Of a stretch of 64,000 nucleotides of DNA, positions 15,401 to 26,204 are shown piece by piece. A program made the translations under genes and the position numbers. The DNA lies in the NCBI GenBank assembly GCA_905250025.1, contig CAJNOJ010000093.1, forward strand, positions 62,001 to 126,000, in the 5' to 3' direction. Origin of the DNA: Adineta ricciae (taxonomy: Eukaryota > Rotifera > Eurotatoria > Adinetida > Adinetidae). Each line of letters begins with the position of its first letter. Positions within the stretch are counted from its first letter, which is position 1. The notes under the pieces were generated by a model. The model was not told the origin of the DNA. It saw nothing but the letters and a program-made list of their open reading frames with translations, and made no database searches.

Positions 15401-17584
15401 GTTAATACTTGGCATGCTGCAGCAAATGAGCCGCAAACATCATTAGATTTGAGATAGACTTGATAATTATCTGTATCAATTTTTTCTGCTATTGTTAATA
15501 GTCGTTCGCGAATATGTGGGTAAGACAAATGAAAACATTCGTCCATCAGAATATAATAAACTAATTCATTGAATTCCGGTGATAATTGTCCGACAATCTA
15601 CACAAAAGGTCGAATGACACATGGGAAAATAATAGGAGACTCCCGTACCTCATCAGTCCACTCAATCGTATGTAGAAGTGTTGAGAAAACATGTAGACTA
15701 TGCGTATAGATTGTTCGACTTTGAAAAGTATAACCATTTGTGATCTGCTGTTTGACTAAGGAATGTAAACGATAAAACAACACTGAATAATATTCAAACT
15801 AGAACAAAATTATGTCAGAGATCGCCTGAAAAGATGTGACTCATACATTCATCAATCCATAGTTATGTTTCACAAATAGATCGATGATTTGACAGATAGA
15901 ATTGTTTAATTGTAAACACGTATGAAGACAATCTTTCAAAGTTAATCGACGTAACAAATCAAATGTTCCTGTAAGAATTGTGTAACAAAAATCGAGGATA
16001 TCGAATGAGGATGGTGGATCTAATTGAGGTGATTCATCGTATTTCAGCGACCTATACAAATCAGAATGATTTTCACAAATCTTTCAAAAAAGCTAATCGC
16101 ACCATTGAGATGGATGACGATAACCATTTGATGTAGCTGAATTAATTGTAGAAACAGATCGAGCACTATTCATAGTATTGTTGAAATCATCATGAATTTG
16201 TTCTCTGGGAGTGTCTAGATGGAAGAAAGATTGAGATCAATATATGAGAAGATGATGATGTGTACCGGAATTTAGATCAAGATTCGGACAGAAACAAGCG
16301 GGATCGCGCAAGATTTTAATTCGTCTTTGTAAATGATTGGCATAATCTTTTAAGCATGAAAGTGATGCTTTGATTAGATCTTCATCATTTTCGTTGATTA
16401 AGCCAAGTAAACGCTAGACGAACGATTGAGTTCAATTTCTACTAATGACATCAGACAAAGAAGTTACTTTGAGAATGAACGATCGTTGTAAGAAGAGTTC
16501 GGCAGGAAAATCATTGAGTACGACGTTGGAGAGAAAATGGCAATGACTAACAACAGTCGACGGATCATCACGCGCTAACAATGCACTATATAAAGGAAAA
16601 TGATCAGATGAAAAAGAACATTTTTCTGTGTAAGATTTTACTTTTCTAAATTTGTAAGAACAGTTCGATCGGACTGTGTTAAGTTAATCATCGGAAATAA
16701 CGTTATAAACTGGCATGTTGTTTGATTGTCATTGTCTAGACGAAAAGTCTTCGTCTGTTAGGTGAGTTGAAAAACGAATGTTTGTTTTTCTTACCTCCAA
16801 ATGTCGATAACAGGTCCGAAACCGATGGTGCGATCATTTTTAATATTCCTCGTGTTCCCGATTGATTCGATATCGACTGTGATCGGACACTCATTGAATC
16901 ATATCGACGCGAAGATAACTCTGATTGTTGTTGACTCAAGTTCAACAAAGGTAATTGAAACATTGTCGATGTTTCTGATTGCGTTTCCATGTTTGATTTC
17001 AAGAGTTGACATGATGCTAAGTAAATAGACATGATCTAATTACACGTTTGAAATGAATTTTATCTTACTGGAACTTGCTCGACTTATATTCGATACTGAT
17101 TGCGTAACAAAATGCTTTGAAAGAATATTTTCGAGAATTTCATCGACACGACGTTCAAGTTCAGGTGTTAAATCAATTCGTAGTGCATTAAAGAACTCCA
17201 CAGCACCGATCGAATGAAGATTATACGCCGCTGATTCATTCTAAATATACGAGCCGATGTATTCGATTTCTTCGATAAAGAAAAGAAGTTTTACTTTTGA
17301 AAGTTTCAAAATAATATCAAGAACTACATCGCGTTTAGGTGGTGATGGGAAATTAAACCATTCGAGTAATTTTATATAAAGATACTTATATTGCAGAATA
17401 TCTATATCAGAAACTAGTTTTAAATCAAGTTTCGCTTGAAGACTTTCCAATGCACGAAGACGAATTTCTTCTACAGGATGACCTAAGAAAGATGAAATGA
17501 AAAACATTCATTTGAAGTTCTTTTTCTTTTACCTAATTTTGATATCAGAGTAGAAAACGATTTATCAAAATCATCTTCAGGCAT
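9424..17584 (-). CDS. RTTN: Rotatin (RTTN), centriole/cilium assembly protein
   Basis: Large armadillo-like protein needed for centriole elongation and ciliary function. The N-terminus is diagnostic: ISKL, then after an intron GHPVEEIRLRALESLQAKLD and LYIKLLEWFNFPSPPKRDVV, matching the rotatin N-terminal domain (human KLGH...EIRERALKSI...LLEWFNFP). The remainder is helical, split by dozens of introns of about 50 bp on the minus strand, down to a C-terminal QLLTED and TAG at 9424-9426. I chose the ATG at 17584, 17 codons before GHPVEE. An in-frame upstream ATG at 17658 would add 25 residues and cannot be excluded. The 8.2-kb span fits the very long vertebrate protein (about 2200 aa). A serine-rich insert lies near 16.8-17.0 kb. 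A decayed duplicate of both ends of this locus lies at 26.7-27.2 kb. Confidence 0.85.
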
Positions 17585-18155
17585 GATAATTTCAATCGAG
17601 GGCACTGAGCTTTGTACTAAATCGATGACAATTCTTTTATTGGTCTGCCATATTCCATCGACTTAATCGTTCTCTTGACAACGACCACATTCGACTATCG
17701 ACATCTATCGACAATAATCTGAGCTTATCCTTCTTTCTTTCAAACGTGTCTTACTGGAAATGTTGATAGAAAGTCGAAATTATCTGCCAATATTTAAACG
17801 TTTATCATTAACAATCCGATTGTTATTAAGCAAATATGCTCGTTTCTTTTACAGACTATTGATTATTCTGATCACAATCTAAACTCTCTTTTAAACGCCT
17901 AGTACTAGTTGAGAGGCCTTTCTCTTATTACACATCCTTTCTCGCCCTCCTCCTATGTCTTTCTCAAAATGAATTGTAAATTCGGCAAACGAAGATTATT
18001 TATTTACATGAACAAGAGAAATAAATGTCGTGTATATATACGAAAAATGTGTGGAACAAAAATGCGTAGTGCGACGAATGAAAACAGTAAAACTAAAAAC
18101 AGACTAAAGTCATTCAGAGTTAAACGAGCCGAAAGTCATGTATCTCCCTGAGACC

Positions 18156-20715
18156 TTAGACGAAGTCTTGCCAACGTTTGGGAACATCAGTATTTATCAC
18201 CGATATATTATAATATTCGACTAACTTTTCAAAGGCGTCAAAAACTGCTGCTCGAAAAACAATAATAGCGATCGGCTGTATAAGTGTGAAATGAAGAGTT
18301 TCAACTGTACGAGAATAAAAACAATCACTTAAGTTAGAGACCAATTTCCATCCCTGTGAAAGAAAATAGGCAAATAATTCATAAAACATGGCGAATTAAA
18401 CAAGAGTTATCCGAACTGACAGTAAGGAGTTCTCGGAGAAGAACGGTGTGAATCAACTATGAAATGAATGGTAAAATTTGACTAAATATAATAGTATAGG
18501 AAGAAACGCAACTTTGTGGATCAAGAGTTTTGTTCAATGTAGAAGAACATATACATTCGTTACAAGAGAAACCACATAAAAAATATAGGAATATCTATAA
18601 CAGTAGATCCACGCGAACGAAGGATTGATTCACCAGCTTGATGAATATAGTTTTTTAAAGTTGTATTGACACAAGTGTTGATGAAAAGTGCATAGATATG
18701 ACGACATGTTGGTGTGGTGCAATATGTTTTCCCCTTCTAAATAGAATTAACCGATCATGTCCGACTAAAAATGATCGGAGAAATCCAGTAAACAACAACA
18801 TACAATATAAGATCAGATTGTAAACAATCGTGTATTGATACAATGGATCTCGCTATCATCCAGATACATTGAGTACCTCATTCAGCTCTTATATAATTAT
18901 TAATACATGCCCTGTACGGCACAAAAGAGGATTATAAATATTCTTGTGCTTGACATAGGCTATTAATCAAGCCATCGTACTCTTATCGTTATTTGAGTAT
19001 GTAAATATTGTTCTTAACTTTGAAAGAACTCACTAAGAATATTTTTTCTCGTATTACGTATCTACTTTCTCCCTCAATCTTCGTTGTCTGTTATTGTTAT
19101 TGCCAAAAAATGGGGAAAAAAAGTTTGAAATAATAGCAATACTGGTACAAATACAATACACATGCAGATAAAAATCAAGCATGATTTAACTAACAACACG
19201 CACAATAGTAACATTTTCAAAAACAAAACTGGTGTGTAGAAAAGATCAGAAAAATGTAGGAATGAGTTGTTCTTATTGAGACAAGTGAAAAAAAAGAAAG
19301 GATCCTAGCTATCAGTAATTATTGTGCTCTATTTGTCGAATTTTTCGTTTACTAATGCCAATGAATAATAGTGACTGAATGTTGTGAATGGATGTTTCTC
19401 ATGGCCTGTTATATCTGAAGTATTAATAAATGTTTAGAATCAGTGTTCCTTTTGCTTACATCTTTGGACAAATGAATTGAAAGTAGTTCGACTTGAATAA
19501 AGTAGAAAAGGACTAAACGAAAAGAATGTGTATCAAAGTGACTTTAATTCGAAGCGAATTAGAGTGGGATATATGTTCGAGTTTTTATCTAAAAAAACCT
19601 TCTAATTCTTTCAGAAAAGGGTCAGCGAATCTAACAGATAAGCGCTACTTGTTGTTCAACTAGGTGTTTCATCAGATAAAACAAATCTAATTGAATCCAG
19701 TTGAGTAAGGTTGAACCTCGTCTGCTACATAAATCGTCCTCCCCATGTGAAATTTTTTTAGTATAAACGTGTTTGAAACGCAGAACATAAACGCACCCAG
19801 ACGCGTTGTTCACATGCATTCAGCTACGTTTATGATTTTTGCCCAAAAAAGCATCCTATTCTCACAGCTTCAGTCTGTGTCACCAAGTTTTCCAATTAGA
19901 AAGCCTGTCAATCCTTCTCATGAATTGGGACCATAACAATTGGCAGAAGGTAATGCCGAATGGTCAGACTAACAGTTTCGACATAAAAAAAGATAAGATC
20001 TAACAGAATAAATTAAGTCGGTTTTTAAAAGAAATCATTATTGAAAACGGATTTTCCAGAGGAGAAAAGGCGAGACTTCAGACTTCAACTTATTCACCCG
20101 TACTTCACTTTACTTCAGATATCAGCTGAAGTACACCAAGTCTTGGTTTTCTCTTCTTGATCAACACACTCGTAATCGTAAGACTCTCTCTCTCTCCCTT
20201 TCACCTCTATTCATTCAATCTCATGTAAACGTATTCTGAATAGTTAACAGCAACAGCTGTTCCAATCTTACCTGCTTCGACAGCTGGATCAACTGTTGCT
20301 GTTTCGTATCCAAAAGACTTTGTAAGTGGCATGCATCATACATCTGCATAAATAACAGGATCAATGAAATAATAGAAAGATATTTGTCTTCAATCCATCG
20401 AAAATCAATATACAATTAAGACATACACAACGCATGAAGCTAGTGATCAATCATATCATATAGAATAGATGTCTGTCGTTTTTGTCAATCAAATAGATTA
20501 GGTTATTGATGAACAAAAGGATTGGATAAAAATTGTCTCGAATCGAGTGGATTAGTTTATCGACAATATTTCAAAATAAAACTGAAATGAGAGAGTGCCA
20601 TTGTATGAATTTTTACACAGTGAGCATGTGCCAGTAAGACAATTCTTTGTGTATCAGCAAATTCATTCATACTTAGTCGATGACTGTGGTGATTATATGC
20701 CTGCTTTTTGTCCAT
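18156..20715 (-). CDS. Possible multi-exon gene of unknown family
   Basis: Not recognised. Three minus-strand blocks look like exons. Block A (20715-20617) is 33 codons, starts at an ATG just after an AG acceptor, and ends TGT|GTAAAA. Block B (20343-20272) is exactly 24 codons (MYDACHLQSLLDTKQQQLIQ...) between TTTATGCAG and GCAG|GTAAGA. Block C (about 18365-18156) starts after a pyrimidine-rich TTTCTTTCACAG, reads GWKLVSNLSDCFYSRTVETL and continues to PKRWQDFV and a stop. All three joins are phase 0. The gap between B and C is 1.9 kb, far longer than other introns here, so exons may be missing or B and C may belong to different or broken genes. A MITE-like element and a repeat copy lie in that gap. 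The 18.4-20.27 kb stretch otherwise shows no convincing gene. Confidence 0.3.
19420..19653. repeat. Repeat A, copy 1
   Basis: About 230 bp alignable by eye with 25602-25832 in the same orientation. Shared blocks include TCTTTGGACAAAT, AATTGAAAGTA, AAATTCGAAG and GCTACTTGT, with scattered substitutions and small indels. No coding potential is seen. The two copies lie on either side of the ART-TPR gene. Confidence 0.6.
20059..20158. mobile_element. MITE-like inverted-repeat element, copy 1
   Basis: About 100 bp whose left end (GGAGAAAAGGCGAGACTTCA) is an imperfect inverted repeat of its right end (complement of the right end begins AGAGAAAACCAAGACTTGG). The middle also contains self-complementary stretches around CTTCAG/CTGAAG. 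A shorter relative lies at 24113-24181. No transposase is present, so it would be non-autonomous. Confidence 0.5.
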
Positions 20716-21392
20716 TTCTGCTAAAACTCTATTAAGAGATCTTAAATGCAGCGGCCAAAATCAACTTCAGACTTATATCTCTTCGAAGTAGACCTTTTTC
20801 AACATTAATATTACTTCCCGATCAGATTTAACAACAAACGATACATTTACGAAAGCAAAAGCTCATTTTATCACATTTGGTTCAAGACGTAAGAAAAGCT
20901 GAACGAACGTTCATGTTTCCCGATTACAACAACATCTCATCATTCGTTTTTTGAACGGATACGGACACACTTAGATCCACTAGGACGAATAGACTTTTAG
21001 CATGTCGAGCAAATATAAGATTTAACTTCTCTATGATACTTTTTTGCAGACAGAAGGGCGTTATGCAAATAGAAGCTGTTTCGATTTATTTCAGTTAAAT
21101 TACGTCTTTTAGTAAACACTTTCTTTACACATTTTCAATATTTGCATAGCAACAAAAGTATTCTCTACAGGCGTGTTTTTATCGTTCTTCCGTTGTTCTG
21201 CATAAAAAAAGATAACTCTGTGAATGCAGTAGAAAGAAGAAAAAACACAAATTTACCAACGAAGCTACTCTTTTTATTGTGCTTTAACCGACAGAGCATC
21301 AAATCAGAGTGAGTGAAGGCAACAACAACTAGGAGAACAACAATCAGAACTTTCAGCACAGTAGACAATCGGCGATCGGTCGATATTAAAAA

Positions 21393-23756
21393 ATGCAAGA
21401 CGTCGTTATGATCTGGCTCGACAATCATATTGATCATAATAATGCTGATTGCCAGTTAACAATTGCACAACTTGAACACATTACTGACAATGTCACTACA
21501 TTCACGGATAATGATGAATGTGTCGAATATATACTCAATTGTAATGACCATCAAGTCTATCTAATCGTTTCTGGTGCACTTGGACAATATCTTGTTCGTT
21601 GTATCCACGACATTCCTCTATTACACTCGATTTTCATCTTTTGTCAAAACAAATCATACCATGAACAATGGGCTAAACATTGGAACAAGATCAAAGATGT
21701 TTTCACTGATATAACATCACTCTGCCAAGCCATTCAGAACACACTTCCCCAAGATGAGCCCAATGTCACACCAATCAGTTTTGTACCATCTGGCAAAAGA
21801 CTGGATCTGCTCAATCCATCTTTCATGTACACACAACTCTTCAAAGAGATCTTGTTAACCATCGAATTCGAAGACAAACACATCGAAGAGTTTGTCAAGC
21901 ATCATCCTGGACTAATCACTCTCAATGGTACACATTCTACTGATGTTAAGCAATTAGTACGTGATTATCGTGCAAAGAAACCCATCTGGTGGTACACAAG
22001 AGATAATTCGTTGCATTCCATGCTCAACGATGCGCTACGAATCATGGATGGTGATGTTTTAGTTCGAATGGGGTTCTTCGTCACTGATCTTCATCGCAAC
22101 ATTGAACAGTTACACAAAGAACAGTTTGTTAACACAACTTGGAGTTCTCTTGTGTTTACAGTATATCGCGGACAAGGCCTATCTCACACAGATTTTGAAG
22201 AACTAAGAAACACAAAAGGCGGATTGATGTCATTCAACAGCTTCTTCTCTACCAGTACGAAACGTGACATCTCGTCTCTCTACGCGGAAAGTAACGCAAA
22301 CAATCCCAAGTTAGTAGGAATTCTCTTCACAATACAGGTCGATCCTTCTCAGTCAACAACACCGTTTGCCTTTGTTGGGAATCATGGTCGTTTCTTACAA
22401 GAAAGCGAACTCTTGTTTTCAATGCACACCGTGTTTCGCATACATGACATCAAAGTCATTGACACTGATCGACCACTCTATGAAGTGAATATCTCGTTGA
22501 CTCTTGATTCTGACGAAGAGTTACGCACACTGACTGCTCATATTCGTCGCGAGAGCCATCTCGATGGTAAAGGTTGGACGCCATTAGGCCAACTGCTGAT
22601 TCAGCTAGGTCAACATGACACAGCTGAGCCGATTTACACTGCTTTACTCAACCAAACATCAGATGACAGTGATGCGGGACTGATCTATCATCAACTTGGT
22701 TGTATCCGATACGAACAAGGCTTGTTTGAGGAAGCCGTAACATTATATGCCAAATCACGTGTGCTTCTTGAGAAATCACTTCCTGCAAACCATCCTAGTA
22801 TAGCCACATCTTTTGGTAGCATCGGCTCGGTGTATGACAGTATGGGTGATTATCGAAAAGCACTCGAATACTATGAGAAAACTCTTTCGATTCAACAACA
22901 ATCACTTCCTGCAAACCATCCTAGCATAGCCATATCCTACAACAACATAGGCTCGGTGTATCAGAATATGGGTGATTATCCAAAAGCACTCGAATACCAT
23001 GAGAAAGCGCTTTCGATTCGACAACAATCACTTCCTGCAAACCATCCTAGCATAGCCACATCTTTTGGTAACATCGGCTCGGTGTATGACAGTATGGGTG
23101 ATTATCCAAAAGCACTCGAATACTATGAGAAAACTCTTTTGATTGAACAACAATCACTTCCTGCAAACCATCCTAGCATAGCCACATCTTTTGGTAACAT
23201 CGGCTCGGTGTATGACAGTATGGGTGATTATCGAAAAGCACTCGAATACTATGAGAAAACTCTTTCGATTGAACAACAATCACTTCCTGCAAACCATCCT
23301 AGCATAGCCACATCCCACAACAACATAGGCATGGTGTATAAGAATATGGGTGATTATCGAAAAGCACTCGAATACTATGAGAAAACTCTTTCGATTCAAC
23401 AACAATCACTTCCTGCAAACCATCCTAGTATAGCCACATCCTACAACAACATAGGCATGGTGTATAAGAATATGGGTGATTATCGAAAAGCACTCGAATA
23501 CTATGAGAAAACTCTTTCGATTCAACAACAATCACTCCCTGCAAACCATCCTAGCATAGCCACGTCCTACAACAACACAGGCATGGTGTATTATAATATG
23601 GGTGATTATCCAAAAGCTCACTTCTATTGTGAACGCGCTGTTCAAATTGCCAAGTGTTCAATGTTACCAAATAATCCGCACCTTTTAACGTACGCAAGAA
23701 ACCTGGAATGTGTGAGAAATGGACTGCAGCACTCTTCTTTTCGTGCTATAAAATAA
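21393..23756 (+). CDS. NAD:arginine ADP-ribosyltransferase with kinesin-light-chain-like TPR array
   Basis: Intronless 787-codon gene. Residues about 1-110 form an N-terminal region of unknown role. A mono-ADP-ribosyltransferase domain (about 190-370) has the arginine-specific R-S-ExE pattern: VYRGQG (Arg at about 259), FNSFFSTST (about 285-293) and the ESE of FLQESELLF (Glu at about 337 and 339). It would transfer ADP-ribose from NAD+ to a protein. After a linker with one or two diverged TPRs come seven 42-residue TPR units (about 462-755), of the kinesin-light-chain type, presumably for protein binding. Catalytic residues are all present, so activity is plausible. No signal peptide is evident, which suggests a cytosolic protein. 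The architecture is typical of a family expanded in bdelloid rotifers. The lack of introns contrasts with neighbouring genes, and the gene sits in a repeat-rich island. Cellular target is unknown. Confidence 0.85.
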   Translation: MQDVVMIWLDNHIDHNNADCQLTIAQLEHITDNVTTFTDNDECVEYILNCNDHQVYLIVSGALGQYLVRCIHDIPLLHSIFIFCQNKSYHEQWAKHWNKIKDVFTDITSLCQAIQNTLPQDEPNVTPISFVPSGKRLDLLNPSFMYTQLFKEILLTIEFEDKHIEEFVKHHPGLITLNGTHSTDVKQLVRDYRAKKPIWWYTRDNSLHSMLNDALRIMDGDVLVRMGFFVTDLHRNIEQLHKEQFVNTTWSSLVFTVYRGQGLSHTDFEELRNTKGGLMSFNSFFSTSTKRDISSLYAESNANNPKLVGILFTIQVDPSQSTTPFAFVGNHGRFLQESELLFSMHTVFRIHDIKVIDTDRPLYEVNISLTLDSDEELRTLTAHIRRESHLDGKGWTPLGQLLIQLGQHDTAEPIYTALLNQTSDDSDAGLIYHQLGCIRYEQGLFEEAVTLYAKSRVLLEKSLPANHPSIATSFGSIGSVYDSMGDYRKALEYYEKTLSIQQQSLPANHPSIAISYNNIGSVYQNMGDYPKALEYHEKALSIRQQSLPANHPSIATSFGNIGSVYDSMGDYPKALEYYEKTLLIEQQSLPANHPSIATSFGNIGSVYDSMGDYRKALEYYEKTLSIEQQSLPANHPSIATSHNNIGMVYKNMGDYRKALEYYEKTLSIQQQSLPANHPSIATSYNNIGMVYKNMGDYRKALEYYEKTLSIQQQSLPANHPSIATSYNNTGMVYYNMGDYPKAHFYCERAVQIAKCSMLPNNPHLLTYARNLECVRNGLQHSSFRAIK
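22776..23657 (+). repeat. Seven tandem 126-bp units encoding TPRs
   Basis: Seven head-to-tail in-frame units of exactly 126 bp, each beginning TCACTTCCTGCAAACCATCC (one has TCACTCCCT) and encoding SLPANHPSIATS...MGDYxKALEYYEKTLSIxQQ. Units 1-6 are nearly identical in DNA, with differences clustered in codons such as SFGN/SYNN, DSMGDY/KNMGDY and EQQ/QQQ. The last unit diverges in its second half. The synonymous near-identity points to recent unequal exchange or conversion. Confidence 0.9.
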
Positions 23757-24112
23757 ATTCATCTCTTTTTTCAAAATCATATGTAGTGATAGAACTTTTT
23801 AGAGAAGCATTCTATCGACGTCTTTCCATTAGAATGCGCAAAGAACGTTTCTATGAGCGAGGTGGCGATAAGTTGACACATCGAATGTCGTTAGATAGTG
23901 AACATTGCTAATATGATTGTTGTTAGGAAGGGTAAATCTTACGGTTGGGGTCGGCGACGCTTGACAAATCCTATCCGAAATTAATGTGGAAGCCATAGAG
24001 GCCTTTCTATAGAGACGGATTTGTTCAGGTTTTTATAGCTACTCTTGAGAATGAAAGAAATGAGCTTTTGGAAAGGTGAGGTCGGTATACTTGCCTATGC
24101 GAATTCTACTGA

Positions 24113-24181
24113 AGGGAGGAAAAGCGAGACTTCACATTTCAACTACTGATTGAAGTAGAAGAAGTCTTGTTTTCTCCTTAG
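24113..24181. mobile_element. MITE-like inverted-repeat element, copy 2
   Basis: About 68-bp near-palindrome: left GGAGGAAAAGCGAGACTTCA, right end complement AAGGAGAAAACAAGACTTCT. It shares both termini with the 20059-20158 element but has a shorter centre. No coding content. Confidence 0.5.
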
Positions 24182-24404
24182 GATTGTCAATGACTCGATC
24201 CTGGATGGAAAAGGGTTTCTCATTTCGGATGCGTTTGAATACATCAACTATGGAAAACACGCATAAGCGTGTTAGGACGCGTCTATTTTGCGTTTCAGAG
24301 GTGCGTGGCTTGTAATGTTCTACTTTTAAAAAAATGATTTAATATTATCGAAAAGAACGATCACATTGCTCAATCATGAGCAGTTATAAAACATTTCATT
24401 GTTT

Positions 24405-25350
24405 CCTTTTCTGAAAGAAAGGGTTATATAGCGTGATAAATACAATCATAAAAATGCATATATCCAGGTCGAACAATCCCATACTCGGATCCAATATAGG
24501 ATTTTATCAGATCCTACAGGAATTCGACGGATCCGATGAAATCCTGGTGACGGAATCGCATTGGATTCCGACCGTCTCGGATCCGAAACATGAATTTCCT
24601 GGATTTTCTAAGGGTCATCATAGAACATAGCTAAAAAGATCGCTCATAAAATTTGCAACAGCCGACGGGATTTTTCTAGTCGGATTCCAATGCAATTCCG
24701 TTTCCAGGAATCCGATCGGATTTTGTGAGATGGTCGGATCCGGTGAGATCCGATCGGATCCAGCATCGGATTTGTTGACCTGGGCACTTAGTTTGCCTGT
24801 TTGCATAAACAAATCAGATTGCAGCATATTATAACTCAATGAAATTTATCTATAGCCATCAAAGATTGACCACTGATGAGGTAATCGAGGTCGAGGATCT
24901 CGAATCCGATATTAGTTTTTCGAAAATCCAATTACCTGATTACTAATTAAAGAATGAAATATTTTTTGGTTGTAGAGTAAGGGTTGACCGAAGGATAATC
25001 TGGATCCAAGACCTCGAATCCGTTGTTAGTTTTTCAATAAAAAAGTTCTGTGCTGTTTTTTTAGACAAAGGACAATTTTTTGCAAGGAAGCTTTTCTTAG
25101 ACGATATTGTTTGAAACAGCAATATGTAGAACAAAACGAAATAGCTGATTAACGTCGGATTGTTGGATATTCATACACATCAACACATTGATAACATCAC
25201 AATTATACAAACAGTTATATTACGCAAACATTATCTTATGCTAACCATTCAAAATAATACTTCTCCTGACAAATGTTGTTTTAGACAGAAGTTAATCATC
25301 GATTCGCAAGAACATATCCGGCAACTTTTTAAGGTATCCAGTAATGAAGA
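24405..25350 (-). repeat. Repeat R, copy 1, split by a nested element
   Basis: Read on the minus strand, this matches 59820-60660 and, in part, 61960-62350. Shared landmarks in order are GTTGCCGGATATGTTCTTG, TTTTGTTCTACATAT, CCTTTGTC, two tandem copies of a block containing AACTxAxxxCGGATTCG...CAACCCTTACTC, and finally ATAACCCTTTCTTTCAGAAA. The 24463-24783 inverted-repeat element interrupts it. The ORF on + at 25160-25465 is inside this repeat and is not convincing as a gene. Confidence 0.6.
24463..24783. mobile_element. Inverted-repeat element rich in CGGATCCG motifs
   Basis: About 320 bp with terminal inverted repeats: left CCAGGTCGAACAATCCC, right-end complement CCCAGGTCAACAAATCCG. The interior is dense in GGATCC, CGGAT and ATCCG motifs on both arms, so the two halves could fold back over much of their length. 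It encodes no transposase and sits inside repeat R copy 1, so it inserted later. Confidence 0.6.
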
Positions 25351-25601
25351 GATGAACGGAACCTTTAGCAGAGGGCGGTATACCTATGTGAAGTTCCTAC
25401 GTTTTCGATTATGGATTGATTTTCCAGAGCGGACTTCTTTTCGGATAACATCTTCATCTGAATAAAAGGAAAAAAAGGAAAATACATGGAAACGGCTAGC
25501 CGAAGTGGCCGACCAATGAACAACTAGGCGTTTATTTGCGTTACTTACAGAAGATAAAATAAGTGAAAGTAAATTGATTTTTTATTTTGGGTAGTCTGAC
25601 G

Positions 25602-25832
25602 AGAGTCGATGAATAAATTTTTAGAAACATTATTCGTTTTGTTTACGTCTTTGGACAAATAAATTGAAAGTAATCTGAGATGAATGAAGCAGAAAATGAA
25701 AGAATGAGCATAAAAGTGACCTAAATTCGAAGCCGATTAGATTGAGACCTGAGCGAGAGCTTTTATCTACTAGTTTTCTGATACTTTCAGATAAAGGCCA
25801 GCGAATCCAACGGATGAACGCTACTTGTATTC
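25602..25832. repeat. Repeat A, copy 2
   Basis: Direct-orientation relative of 19420-19653, sharing GTCTTTGGACAAAT, AATTGAAAGTAAT, AAATTCGAAGC, TTTTATCTA and GCTACTTGT. It is non-coding as far as I can see. With copy 1 it forms the outer pair of repeats around the ART-TPR gene. Confidence 0.6.
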
Positions 25833-26204
25833 ATCACTTCTCTTTTTTCGTTATGTCATGTTCCGCCGATATCATGTATCGTCTATTTTTTTATTTATCT
25901 TCGCATACATTGTCTCTTGCATCCACCAGAGTGTCTAAAGTCTTGTTTGCTCCCTTAAAAATAATCCCGTCCTCAAGGGGTTAAAATTGAGCGGCTTTCT
26001 GAAATGCACGCATCATTATTTTGACAACAAGAACCTTGCAGAAATTTTATTGATTTATTCCATCATGAAATTTAACAATAGAAGAAAATCTTATAATCTA
26101 TAATCAAGATACTTGACAAAGAATGTTAGGCTTCATCAAATGGTCATGCACTGTCGATCTACAAAAACCACGAAGCGATATTTTTCGACGGATCAATTGT
26201 TAAT
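25833..26204. other. Spacer without recognisable gene
   Basis: AT-rich sequence between repeat A copy 2 and the kinase remnant. The short open frame on + near 25742-25984 has no recognisable motif. Confidence 0.4.

Noticed and set aside
22776-23657. CRISPR-like direct repeat array
   Set aside because: The repeats are contiguous 126-bp in-frame coding units for TPRs with no unique spacers.
24421-24839. Open frames rich in D, P and R within the CGGATCC element
   Set aside because: They arise from the repeated motif on both strands and have no recognisable domain.
25160-25465. 101-aa plus-strand frame as a possible gene
   Set aside because: It is inside repeat R copy 1, and the matching stretch in copy 2 does not keep the frame; no domain is recognisable.
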